Shown piece after piece: positions 54,601 to 63,706 of a DNA stretch of 64,000 nucleotides (position 1 is its first letter; the number at the start of each line of letters is the position of its first letter). Both the position numbers and the translations under genes were made by a program. The notes beneath the pieces are model-generated. The model was given only the letters and a program-made list of their open reading frames with translations, was not told where the DNA came from and did not search any database. The stretch lies in NCBI GenBank assembly GCA_030144725.1, contig JASKMD010000012.1:9933392-9997391 (forward strand), given 5' to 3'. This stretch comes from Haematococcus lacustris. Taxonomy: Eukaryota; Chlorophyta; Chlorophyceae; Chlamydomonadales; Haematococcaceae.

Positions 54601-55379
54601 TACATGGGAGTGGCTGGAGGGCGGTTACCAGGCTCCAGGGGTATAGTATGACCCACTGGGCGGTCTGGTGGCAAGCCAGTGAGAGGTGTGAACACATCAC
54701 TGTATTCTGCCAGCAGAGCATCCAACTGAGCTTTGATAGCATCAGGGAGACCATGAGGGGTTACCTCAGGTTCAGGTGTGGCAGAGCCATCAGGGCTGAT
54801 AACAGCCACAACGGCACGACCGCCTTTTCTCAACCACCTTGCTGCTACCTTGGCAGTAGCCATTGGTACAGCTGCCTTCATGGCACTGATAAGAAAAGCA
54901 GGTGGAGGAGTGACCATTGGTTGCTTGATAGCAGGGACTGCTGCAGGAGGTACTGCAGAGTGACACGGTAGCTGAACAGCAGGTTCACCTGGGCGAGCTA
55001 AAGACAAAGTCTTATGCTCATATGACAGTGTAGCCTGATTGGCAAACAACCAGTCATCACCCAAAAGCACATCATACCCTTTAACAAACCGTGGCATGAC
55101 AGTCAGTTTGCACCTTGCATCGTGCCCTGGCAGAGACAAAGGTACTGACACAAATCCATTGCATGACAGTGACCCATTGTCTGCAAGCAGCCAGGTACGC
55201 TCACTGGCATACTTAAGCACAGGCAAATTATTTGCAGCAACAAAGTCTGCACTGATAAAAGAGTGTGTGGCTCCTGTGTCACACAGAAACATAGCCTGAT
55301 GGCCATCGACAGTGCCTTCAAAAGAGAAATGCAAAGAACCACCGTCAGCTGCAGATCCACAGATCAGAGCAGCAGGCAC
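51684..55379 (-). CDS. Chromovirus Pol: protease, RT, RNase H, integrase, chromodomain
   Basis: 1,231 codons from 55379, but the frame is open from the Gag stop at 55440. Aspartic protease DTGATHSFIS at ~34-43; RT with SSLDLQAGYHQI, FGLTNAPATFQ and catalytic YLDD at 406-409; RNase H (VYCDASLQGLGAVL; FTDHQPLVAL); integrase zinc region (HEMHDAAYAGHVG...CDACQRDK), core (DRLSKMVHFVPC, LTDRGAHFNNKFW, RPQSDGQTERYNRVLEE) and GPFVVEAKINANAY; C-terminal chromodomain with FLVQWEGYDASFNTWEPR. All catalytic motifs look intact. The first codon of the counted frame is GTG, so Pol is probably made as a Gag-Pol fusion. Confidence 0.95.
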   Translation of the reverse strand: MPAALICGSAADGGSLHFSFEGTVDGHQAMFLCDTGATHSFISADFVAANNLPVLKYASERTWLLADNGSLSCNGFVSVPLSLPGHDARCKLTVMPRFVKGYDVLLGDDWLFANQATLSYEHKTLSLARPGEPAVQLPCHSAVPPAAVPAIKQPMVTPPPAFLISAMKAAVPMATAKVAARWLRKGGRAVVAVISPDGSATPEPEVTPHGLPDAIKAQLDALLAEYSDVFTPLTGLPPDRPVGHTIPLEPGNRPPATPMYRLSKPEHDELKQQIQDLLSKGMIEPSSSPYAAPVLFVQKKSGELRMCIDYRQLNKITLRDQYPLPRIDDLFDKLSGCKVFSSLDLQAGYHQIRITPEDVPKTAFRTPEGHFQFKVLCFGLTNAPATFQRVMNDAFATVLGKCALVYLDDILVMSRSVQDHLLHLKQVFELLRKNKLYAKLSKCEFMRYTLKFLGHLVTSGGIAVDPDKVSTIANWPIPQSLQGLQSFLGAANYVRKFVCNFSNIAAPLTNLCGKGGLSFPWHDWPEVPLTAFNALKAAIAAVPMLRLPDHTKPFQVYCDASLQGLGAVLMQDGYPLAYLSRKLSPAEINYTTGEQEFLSLVTACKEWRCYLEGVPFTLFTDHQPLVALPTQKVLSRRQARWMEFMSRFSYSLVHIAGTVNPADPLSRIVHDSPESVSVCAVTTRRQANLSLEGGGAREAGLRAAAPAAISAKSPLALSQFEKDTTCVEAMLDPIGSETPVTHIETAQYPAAPAAPMGLSDQLNLGYQQDPAFTAGADHSGMYQDTDGLWRISGKDLVVVPNVPELREHILHEMHDAAYAGHVGMTKTLERVTRVFWWNTVRADVRDYVGTCDACQRDKSSNSKPGGLLRPLTIPGYRWEHVSMDLVTKLPTGTHGFDAICVIVDRLSKMVHFVPCKESMNAMAFTRLFINNVFRLHGLPAEVLTDRGAHFNNKFWHAVKKLLGMKTNMSIAYRPQSDGQTERYNRVLEEMLRHYISPTQADWPDHLALAEFAVNNSWQESIHSTPFFLNTGQSPVTPGLRDLPDGGRCPSAHAFATWWKEGVAHARRHMADAQARYKRHADTGLKDVEFEVGTQVLLSTRNLRIKTGKVRKFVPRYVGPFVVEAKINANAYRLTLPANMSRLHPVFHVSLLKKYSGSDVGIMPPPVEWMDETPVYYVERLLDHRYVRAGKAGEFLVQWEGYDASFNTWEPRANLTGCDKLLAEYNAIHCLK

Positions 55380-55442
55380 AGTTGCAGCATCAATCTTCTG
55401 TACACCAGAACAGTTTTGGCTTACTGTCTGGGCAGGTTCCTA
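55380..55442 (-). promoter_or_regulatory. Gag-Pol junction with in-frame UAG
   Basis: AAA UAG GAA followed by 20 sense codons (EPAQTVSQNCSGVQ...) to the start of recognisable Pol. Gag and Pol share a frame and no ATG opens Pol nearby, so a leaky stop is the simplest reading. A nonsense mutation in a formerly single frame is the alternative. Confidence 0.55.
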
Positions 55443-57857
55443 TTTGCTGGCCTTAGAAGGGCCTGCGCTGGGGCCAGGGCCACCAGGACCAGGACCAGGC
55501 CTGCCACGCTTGCCGCTGCCCCCACCATCCCTGCTGCTGCCATCACCCTTCCTGCCACTGCCTGAGGCAGGCCTCTTAGCTGCCTTTTTAGCTGCGATGG
55601 CTTCCTTCAGCTTTCTGACCAGAGTCAGGGTACCCAGCTCACGCTGGGCTTGCTCAGGTGTCAGGCCAGCCTTCTTCTTTGGGCAGTCAGGCACCCAGTG
55701 GCCATCCAGGCCACACCATAGGCAGTTGGTGGTGGGCTCACTGCCCTGGCCACCGTGATCAGTGGGCGCAGGAGCAGATGGGCCGGGCCTCGATGGGCCA
55801 CCAATCTCACGGCGCAAGGCCGCTACCTGTGGGGCAGGAGGGGCACTCTTTTTGGGAGGAGGAGGAGGCATGGCATTGCCAGCACAGGCGACGATGGCCT
55901 TATGGTTTTGAATAGATATTTTTATAACATCGTCAAGGGTAGGATTAGTCAAGGCCAGAAGGTCCTTGGTAACTGGGGTACGTAGGTCAGCTGCTAGGCC
56001 ACGCATGAATGCGGATACCATCATAGCATTGTCCATGCACATGGTACCAGCTAATATAAAGGTATTCCTGAAATCAGTGACATATGATTGTAAGGAAGTC
56101 CCAGGTTTCATGGACAGGTTATGCCCAGATAGCAGCTTCTGACGAGCTGAGTCAATATCCTTAAATAGATCCTCACCAGTATATTGTATAAACTGCTCCT
56201 TAAGAACAGACCAAGTAGGATATGCTCCATTAGTAATAGCACATGTATCTCTTATGGATTGAAACCGTAAGTCCCTTGCTCGACCGGTTAGGTACGAAGG
56301 GAAGAGGGCAGCAGGGTCAAAACCTTGCAGGGAGCAGTATAGCTCATAGTCCTCTAGAAATGTGACGGCACGACGGCCAGATGCAACGCTATTATCAGAC
56401 CATTTATCAGGAGGGGGTAACCCTTTCTTATAAGATGGATGCTGATTATAATTAGGCATATACATCATGGGTGCACCAGTATAGGCAGGTGCATGGGGGG
56501 CTGTGAAGCCAGGTGGCAGGGCATCAGTGTGTGCTTTCATGTGCATGTCAGCGTACCAGTGAGGAATCTCAACTGGTCTACCATGCTCATCAAACAGTTT
56601 GGGTGTGACCACACCAGGGTCACTGGTTGCACGGGTGGTCTGCCTGGGAGGGTTGGCACGAAGGCCACCATTCCCATGTGACAGTGCAGGCCCAAATGGG
56701 CTCTCACCACGCCTAGGAGAAGTACGAGGCTCCCCCCTAGATGCACCAAACCGAGCAGGTGGGTCACCATGATACACAGGTGCATAATCAGGCAGGTCAG
56801 GCCAGTTAGCTGGCATGCCAAATATATCCCTGGCCACATCAGTATGCAGTACTGCACCGGCATTATGGGGAGTACGGTAGTCATTAAGACGCGGCGTATA
56901 TGCACCAGGATTTGTAGGGGACCTGTTAGGACCACCTGTACTGGGGGCAGCACCATTAACAGGATAAGTAGAAGGCATACGAGGGCCATTTCTATCTGTA
57001 GTAACATGCCCACCAGCATAACCAGCAGCCTTAAAAGCTGACATACGTTGCGCAGCACGAGCAGATGCTGCAACATCAACCTGAACAGGCTGTGTAAAGT
57101 TGGCAGTAGGCCTCAAAGTACCAGGACTGGCAAATGACATCGGTCGGGCTGCGGTCAGAGGACTAGGACCTCTTACCGTGTTTTGAGCCGCAGCAACGTT
57201 GCCTTCCAGGGTGTCCAGGCGTTGTTGCGCAGACGAAAGAGCAGCATTACGCGGTGCGAGGGCAGCTACCAGCTCACGGTTGCGCTGTTCCAGCTGGTCC
57301 ACCCGCGTTGGCTCAGGGTCGTCCTCCTCTTCTTCATCATATTCAGAGGGGTCAGGAGACGGGGTCTGGCGCCTAGTCCGCAAACGGGACGGGCCAGGAG
57401 CACCAGGATCTGGCGAAGGACCAGGATTGGCCGCAGGGACATCACCAGGATTGGTGGCAGAGGGATCACCAGAATTGGTGGCAGGTGCGTTGACTGCACC
57501 GCCAGGAAGGAACTCAGGGGCGAGCCCTGCTCCTTCCTCAGGAGCGAGATCCTGACCAGGGGCAGGCTCTGTGGCAACGGGAGGATCCCCAGCAGGAGGA
57601 GCTTCGCCAGGAGCGCCACCTGGAATCCGCGCAGAGCGAGGAACGGGAGGACCCATTTGCAGGACAACCCCGTCGGCATTAATTACCACGGATCCGGGCA
57701 GTGCCCCAATGTGGTCCTCCGGAGGCGGAGGCGCAGGCAGAGGCTGGACTCCTGGGGGTAAAGTCGGCCCGTTCTGGTTCAGAGGAATCTGGTGCACCAT
57801 CGAGTTGTGGTAGTCCTCAACAGTCGGTATGTAGCGGATGCGTTGATAGCGAACCAT
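55440..57857 (-). CDS. Chromovirus Gag
   Basis: 805 residues from ATG 57857. The N-terminal ~400 residues are Pro/Ala/Gly-rich and poorly ordered, with an acidic stretch (SEYDEEEEDDPEP). A retrotransposon gag (capsid-like) domain follows (YELYCSLQGFDPAALFPSYL; TSLQSYVTDFRNTFILAG). The zinc knuckle CLWCGLDGHWVPDC lies at about 713-726, and a basic Gly-rich tail ends KASK. UAG at 55442-55440 is in the same frame as Pol, pointing to stop readthrough as the route to Gag-Pol. The length is large for a gypsy Gag. Confidence 0.93.
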   Translation of the reverse strand: MVRYQRIRYIPTVEDYHNSMVHQIPLNQNGPTLPPGVQPLPAPPPPEDHIGALPGSVVINADGVVLQMGPPVPRSARIPGGAPGEAPPAGDPPVATEPAPGQDLAPEEGAGLAPEFLPGGAVNAPATNSGDPSATNPGDVPAANPGPSPDPGAPGPSRLRTRRQTPSPDPSEYDEEEEDDPEPTRVDQLEQRNRELVAALAPRNAALSSAQQRLDTLEGNVAAAQNTVRGPSPLTAARPMSFASPGTLRPTANFTQPVQVDVAASARAAQRMSAFKAAGYAGGHVTTDRNGPRMPSTYPVNGAAPSTGGPNRSPTNPGAYTPRLNDYRTPHNAGAVLHTDVARDIFGMPANWPDLPDYAPVYHGDPPARFGASRGEPRTSPRRGESPFGPALSHGNGGLRANPPRQTTRATSDPGVVTPKLFDEHGRPVEIPHWYADMHMKAHTDALPPGFTAPHAPAYTGAPMMYMPNYNQHPSYKKGLPPPDKWSDNSVASGRRAVTFLEDYELYCSLQGFDPAALFPSYLTGRARDLRFQSIRDTCAITNGAYPTWSVLKEQFIQYTGEDLFKDIDSARQKLLSGHNLSMKPGTSLQSYVTDFRNTFILAGTMCMDNAMMVSAFMRGLAADLRTPVTKDLLALTNPTLDDVIKISIQNHKAIVACAGNAMPPPPPKKSAPPAPQVAALRREIGGPSRPGPSAPAPTDHGGQGSEPTTNCLWCGLDGHWVPDCPKKKAGLTPEQAQRELGTLTLVRKLKEAIAAKKAAKRPASGSGRKGDGSSRDGGGSGKRGRPGPGPGGPGPSAGPSKASK

Positions 57858-57908
57858 GACCGAATGCTGAGGGACAGACTTCTCAGTCAGACGCTAGTCT
57901 GGTCGGAA

Positions 57909-58408
57909 NNNNNNNNNNNNNNNNNNNNNNNNNNNNNNNNNNNNNNNNNNNNNNNNNNNNNNNNNNNNNNNNNNNNNNNNNNNNNNNNNNNNNNNNNNNN
58001 NNNNNNNNNNNNNNNNNNNNNNNNNNNNNNNNNNNNNNNNNNNNNNNNNNNNNNNNNNNNNNNNNNNNNNNNNNNNNNNNNNNNNNNNNNNNNNNNNNNN
58101 NNNNNNNNNNNNNNNNNNNNNNNNNNNNNNNNNNNNNNNNNNNNNNNNNNNNNNNNNNNNNNNNNNNNNNNNNNNNNNNNNNNNNNNNNNNNNNNNNNNN
58201 NNNNNNNNNNNNNNNNNNNNNNNNNNNNNNNNNNNNNNNNNNNNNNNNNNNNNNNNNNNNNNNNNNNNNNNNNNNNNNNNNNNNNNNNNNNNNNNNNNNN
58301 NNNNNNNNNNNNNNNNNNNNNNNNNNNNNNNNNNNNNNNNNNNNNNNNNNNNNNNNNNNNNNNNNNNNNNNNNNNNNNNNNNNNNNNNNNNNNNNNNNNN
58401 NNNNNNNN
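57909..58408. other. Assembly gap (500 N)
   Basis: Exactly 500 undetermined bases at the 5' side of chromovirus 2. Confidence 1.
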
Positions 58409-59204
58409 AGTCAGCAGTCAGCAGTCAGATGCCAGCATACCAATCTGCCTGCCTGCCTGCCTGGTCACATTTAGCTTGGTGTTAGAGTCAAGCCTGTCAG
58501 TTGTTGCGGACAGCGCTGACTGCTGAGCTCGCTGGACACTGGCTGACATCCAGGGTCACAGTGGTCCACCAGGGTGAGGGGGGGTGAGGGCAAGGGGCAC
58601 CTGGGGGTGCGCAGAGTGAGGGGGAGGGGGAGGGGTAGGAAGAGGCTGACTGGTGGAGATGGCAGTGTCTAGTCAGGGTCGCAGTGTGCCCAACCTGTGG
58701 CAGGCTGCGTAGCCAGGTGCCAACAGTTTGGCCAGCAGCAAGCCAGGCACCACGCTGTCCCCCCTCTATAGATATGTTTGGTTGGTGCGGTTGGAGGTGG
58801 TGGGTGGCCTGGCCCTGAGCCAAGCAGGGTTGATGGGAAGCAAGAGGGTACTAAAGCAGCCACACCGTTAGAGCATTGCAACTTTATGCCCTGCACGCCT
58901 GTGGCTGAGGGAGCCTGTCAGTCAACTGCCAGGCAGCTGGACATCACCCACATGGCCCACCCTGCATGGCACACCAGGCTGCATGTGTCCCCACCACCGC
59001 CGCTGGCTAGGCCACCCAGGGGAGGGCTGTCAGGCTCAGGGGGTGAACCTGTGTTGGCTGGGGAGGCGGTGGCATGGGTGGGGAAGGGGGGAAGGGGAGG
59101 GGAAGGGGGGAGGGGGGAGGCGGTGGTGTGGATGTAAGGGTGGAGCAAGGCCATGTCAGCCACTGACTCCTCAACCCAAGGCTGTGGGGGCGGCCGGGGG
59201 GCCT

Positions 59205-59252
59205 GGGCTGGGCTGGGCTGGGCTGGGCTGGGCTAGGCTGGGCTGGGCTGGG
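59205..59252. repeat. Short GGGCT array
   Basis: About nine units with one GCTAGG variant; the same unit as the 1.6-kb array at 19077. Confidence 0.9.
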
Positions 59253-59344
59253 CTGGCAGGGACGCAGTAATGGATGGGGTGGGTGCCAGCAGCAGCCAGG
59301 CGTGACTGTGCCTTGCTTGCAAGGAGCCCTGAGTGGGACCTTGG

Positions 59345-59430
59345 GGGGGTGAGGGGGGCAAGGGGGAGGCCAGGGGGGGGCCAGGGGGGGGCCAGGGGGG
59401 GGCCAGGGGGGGGCCAGGGGGGGCCGGGGG
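59345..59430. repeat. GGGGGGGCCA tandem repeat
   Basis: About six 10-12-bp units of GGCCAGGGGGGG; strongly G-rich on the plus strand. Confidence 0.85.
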
Positions 59431-59884
59431 TCTAGGTGCCCGCATCAGGGCTGCACCGCTGCCTGCTGCAGGGAAGGGGGGGGGGGGGGCAGTGGATACA
59501 ATCAAGGGGTGCAGAGGGGGTGGGCAGCTGACCGTGCTAGGCCTAGCAGCTCAGGCCGCCCTGCAGCTAGCACACCAGCAGCAGGCCGCACCCCCAACCC
59601 ACCCTGCGCCTGCCCAACCCTTGCCGCCTTGGTCAGCCCAGCCTGCCCTGCCTATGGAGGCTGCCCAGGTCCAGCACTGGGCCCGGCTGGCCAGGCTGTG
59701 AGAGACCCCCCTGCACCCAGCTGTGAGGTGTGGCAGGGCTGCCCCACAGCTGCTGTTGGTGGCTGCCCCTCAGCCTGCAGCCTGCTGTTGGTGCGAGGCA
59801 ACAAATAGCCCGACTGCCTGCATTGGGGCACGGGGGCAACTGGACCCACCACCTGGCTTGCCCTTCAAGTAGCACACCTGGCAG

Positions 59885-60033
59885 CGCTCCCCGCTCCCCG
59901 CTCCCCGCTCCCCGCTCCCCGCTCCCCGCCCCCTGCCCCCTGCCCCCTGCCCCCTGCCCCCTGCCCCCTGCCCCCTGCCCCCTGCCCCCTGCCCCCTGCC
60001 CCCTGCCCCCTGCCCCCTGCCCCCTGCCCCCTT
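59885..60033. repeat. CCCCGCT and CCCCCTG tandem repeats
   Basis: Seven-base CCCCGCT units (59888-59930) change to CCCCCTG units (59931-60033), about 20 units in all. Confidence 0.9.
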
Positions 60034-62132
60034 CACAGGGTGTGAGTGCAGCCAGGCTGCAAGCGGTTGCAAGAGCTGTGCCCCACACTGGCCTCGTTAA
60101 TTGTGCACCACAGCGGCACCACAGCACCACACCAGCTGTGAGGTGTTGGAGGGCTGCCTGGCAGCTGCTGCCCACAGCTGCACCACTGCGCCACAACACC
60201 ACGCCAGCTGGCACCCTGGCTCCCCTGATCGTGTGTGTCCTGCCACTACGTCAGTCATTGCCGCCCCACAGGGTCAGGCAACAGCTGCAGTGCCAAGAGG
60301 AGCACTGGCCTGAGAGGCAGGCCCTTGGGTCTGAGAGCTGTGAGGGGGTTCGTGGCCCAACCGCCTTGCTGCGTCGCTACTCGGTGCATTCGCATGTTCT
60401 CACCTGACGGGGGCTGCACATGACCCCATGTTGGACCGCACAGCAGCACTGTGAGAAGCAGCGACACCGCTGCTGGCCTCATGCACGCCGCATCTACTCT
60501 CATTGGCAGTGTGTGCAAAGCTGCGATGGTGATAGACGGGCAGAACAGATGTTATGGTGGGTCACAGCGTATATCGCCATCTGCGATGCGCCATCGTACC
60601 ATCGCAACGTGTGGCACGCACATAGCTCCAGGTTTGTACATCTCGTATCCTATTTGCGGATTACTGGCAGCGAAATTGTTGTATGTATAGTTGTAAGTTA
60701 AACCTCAATGCTCAATGCTCTCAGCGACGTATCTAATCCAGTACTTACAACAGTTTCAAGCATTTAGTTGTTAGTGGCGCGTCGTTGTTAATCCAAACAA
60801 ACAAAACCGATCATTCCTAGTAATTGTGATGGCTTCACGTTGCTGTTTTCTATGGCTAAGAAAAAAAAACGAACCGTGCCTAGACTAGCGCCGGAGGACC
60901 CGGACATTGACATTGAGGACCGCGACGAGGCACTACAGCCGGACCTCACCGAGGAGCAGCAAAATAGAAAGGTTTCCGGAGAGGCCCGCGCTGCCCGCGA
61001 TAGGGACAACACATATCACGGCAGGAAGTGTAAGATAGCCCACCTCATCGACCACTTGCCGCAAGAACTTTGGGGATGCCTTCCTGGACGAAGCGGTGCA
61101 GCCACGAGTGGAGGCCATCAGCGAGCGGGCGGTGCTCGCCAGCCTGCTGTTTGGCTTACTCGTGCGCGGCTTGTTTACCATTCACGTAGCCGACCCGCTC
61201 GGCCTGCACGACCAGCCCGTGTACACAGACATCCCAGTCTCCCAGGCAGCCATCCCGGACCTCAGCTGCAGGAACCTGTTCCTGCAGCTGGTCCGGGGCT
61301 TGCCCGGAAATGGCGCGAACACTCGGCCCAACGCGGCAGTGGCTGCCGTGTTGGCAGCGCACCCCGACCTCCGCGCCCGCCTCGCAGCAATCCCTCGTCA
61401 CCCCTCTGACACCAACATGGTGGACCACGTCGGGAAGCAGCTGGAGACAGCTTTCAGCAACATGCTCACTCTCCTCTTCGCTGGCAGGCTCAAGAAGTCT
61501 GTGTCCCTGGCTGGGGCTAAGGTCCTGGTAAGCACTGAGGAGCACCAGCGCAGGTTTGGGTTGAGGGGGCTGGTTGGTGGGCACCTGCCAGCCTGGTCAA
61601 AGCGGCAGTGCACCTATGTGCGCCGCATGGTGTGCGGGCTGGACGTCAGCTGGCTGGTGGGGGAGGGTGGGGTGGTACCGACTGCAGCCATGCAGGCTGA
61701 GGTGGCTTTGCAGCGGGGCCTGCTGGGGCTTGAGGAGGGGGAGGAGGTGGATGATGACTGGGTGGAGGATCCAACAAACCGTGTATCCATGCCCCATGTG
61801 TCCATGCAGGTGGCTGCGGCCAGTGTACAGCGAAGCAAAGCGTTCCCAAGTCAGGGGCTTGATGAGCTCAACAAGCCACAACATCAGGTAAGCAATGGCC
61901 TGACACTGCACATGTGCATGGCAGCAACATATCCCACATGAAATGACACATGACATGACACATGATTTAACTTCATGCATTTCCCACACCCATGCGCAGG
62001 TTCTATGACCGGGACGTGTCAGCCGCGCTGAACATCCGCCGCTGTGCAGTCGGCCCAGGCCCACGCCCCACTGAGTTGTGCTACTGGGAAGGCCGCCCAG
62101 CCATGCCAAAGCCAGGCCGGCAAGGCCAGGAG

Positions 62133-63640
62133 GTCACCCCCGCCATTGGCCCCGCAAATGTGAGACGGTCTGGGGCGCGAATCTCAGTGAAGCTCGCGAC
62201 AAAGTTTTGACGCAGACGGGTGTAACAGGTGTATGCGGCACCCACCGTCCGCAAAACACTAGCTCAGATCGGCGCCCGCCCAAACCTGACCTGTGCTTTC
62301 CGCCTCTAAAAGACTCACGCGCATCATAAGGCGAGGCTGCCAATCCTTCTACGCACGCCGTAAGCCAACGGCACAAGTGCAGTACGCCTGCTTGCATGTC
62401 AGTGCATGGAGCATATAATTGGTGAATATGCGCACAAGTCAGCCAGCTGGCACCCCTTACCTCACTGACGTTGCGGCATGACTCTATGCAAATGTAAGCT
62501 GCCTTATGACAGCGCCACATCATCACTTGGCGATATGTTGTCGGGATGGCTCGGGATGGCTCTGGCTTTCAGTGTTACATGTGCCGTGGTGCCTCAACCC
62601 TCTTCCTCAACTTCAGCAGGCACATGTCACGCAAAATCATTACAGAAATACATGTATCGATGCTCAAACGCCTTGCAACACCACTACAGAAGACATGTAT
62701 CGCTGATGCCAAGCACATGCATTGATGTAAGAAGGTGGCAACACCACACAACACAACAACACCTCAACAACACACCACCACCACCACAACACAATGACTT
62801 ATGCCTCACACACCACCTATGCTATGTGCACAACAAGCAAGGACTGGCTGCACCTCCTTGCTATAGCTAACACTCACTACGGGACTGCTAAGCACCTTGC
62901 CTTGCTGCCTATGCCCCATGGCACCAAATCAGGCTGGGCTGGGCTGGGCTGGGCACTGGTATCTTTTGGATGGCATCCTGCAGCAAAATACCCATAACCA
63001 TGTCAGGCCCACATAAGAGACATTACCTATCAAAAACAATGCATGAAAATCAGGTTGGGGACTGCTGTGTGCTTCCCTCAGCTGTTCATGCCTGTCATGC
63101 GTTGCGCAAGTGTGCGCGTGAACATCAAACTGACCTAGACAAGGTGAGGTAAATTACAACCTTACTCACCTCTTGCTCACTGTTTTCAAGAGCTGATCCC
63201 CTTGCTGCACTCCTGCTTGGAAGACCCTTGGGCTGCTGTGGGTTTGATGCTGATCCTCAAAACAGCCAAGCACCTGTGGAGGTCAGCAGATTTGGTTGCA
63301 TGTGTTGACATTGTATGCAAAACGCACTAAGAAACAGCACCCCGTGCTTGCCTGGGAAGTAATCGCGACTTGCCAGTCCGATGGCAGCAAAGGCTGCTCG
63401 GCGCGGAAATGCCTCCGGCCACCAATTCATCTCTCCTGTTGCGACACGCATATAAACAGATAGAGAATGGCATTGCGAAGCTAATCATGTCGTTGAGACA
63501 GTGCAGTACAATCGACAAAAGAGGGCCTAACCTGCTAGCGACACCGTTGTGAGATGTAGAGCCCAATGGTAGAAGAATTACATGCAGCGGATCAAAGACG
63601 GTGCCAAAAAGTGAATTGCGGGGCCAATGGCGGGGGTGAC
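62133..63640. mobile_element. 1,508-bp non-autonomous DNA transposon with 25-bp perfect terminal inverted repeats
   Basis: Left end GTCACCCCCGCCATTGGCCC... (62133-62157) and right end (63616-63640) are perfect inverted repeats over 25 bp. CAGGAG occurs on both sides (62127-62132 and 63641-63646), a 6-bp target duplication. Removing the element and one CAGGAG restores the host frame, which confirms the boundaries. No transposase frame is present. The superfamily is not clear from the termini. Confidence 0.93.
62672..62955 (+). repeat. Leader module E and short GGGCT array inside the transposon
   Basis: CCTTGCAACACCACTACAG through AAGCACATGCATTGATG, GCAAGGACTGGCTGCACC and ATGCCCCATGGCACCAAATC, followed at once by four GGGCT units (62936-62955). 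Homologous to 12897-13165, where a longer GGGCT-type array follows. Confidence 0.8.
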
Positions 63641-63706
63641 CAGGAGTGGGTGTACTTGCGTGACAAGGCCCTGTTGCGTAAGTGGCGGCGCAAGTGGCGG
63701 CAATAG

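Larger units (their letters stand above)
51176..57908 (-). mobile_element. Ty3/gypsy chromovirus (element 2), 5' LTR lost in assembly gap
   Basis: Minus-strand order: (gap), Gag from 57857, in-frame UAG, Pol to 51684, polypurine tract, 3' LTR 51453-51176. The 3' LTR abuts LINE coding sequence at 51175, so it inserted into the LINE. The 5' LTR, primer site and matching target duplication would lie in or beyond the N gap at 57909. The LTR termini (TGTAACGG) match those of chromovirus 1. Confidence 0.9.
58409..60690. other. G/C-rich low-complexity region without a recognised gene
   Basis: Contains AGTCAGC repeats and (GCCT)n at the left edge. From 58580 to 59860 there are purine-rich and GGGGGCCAG stretches with open frames on both strands whose products are Gly/Ala/Pro-rich. 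From 60040 to 60690 the DNA is more balanced, with several CACCACAGC-like words, but no frame has a recognisable domain. TTGTAAGTTAAACC at 60691-60704 may mark the end of a transcript. Confidence 0.5.
60852..63706 (+). pseudogene. Fanzor/TnpB-like (RuvC-type) gene, frameshifted and split by a DNA transposon
   Basis: Starts MAKKKKRTVPRLAPEDPD (ATG 60852). Near 61060 the frame shifts and continues as FGDAFLDEAVQPRVEAISER..., coherent to about 61527. Structure from 61528 to 61809 is unresolved; that frame stays open but may include introns. An exon at 61810-61887 (RPVYSEAKRSQVRGL), phase-2 intron 61888-61999 and exon 62000-62132 give FYDRDVSAALNI, the RuvC-III signature of TnpB/Fanzor proteins, then GPRPTEL. 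A transposon (62133-63640) interrupts after GRQGQE; coding resumes in frame as WVYLRDKALLRKWRRKWRQ with TAG at 63704. Fanzors are eukaryotic RNA-guided nucleases related to TnpB. A CxxC zinc ribbon is not evident, and activity is unlikely in this copy. Confidence 0.6.

Noticed and set aside
58778..60407. Several 90-225-codon frames in the G/C-rich region
   Set aside because: Products are low-complexity Gly/Ala/Pro or Cys/His-rich and driven by GGGGGCCA and CCCCCTG repeats, with overlapping frames on both strands.
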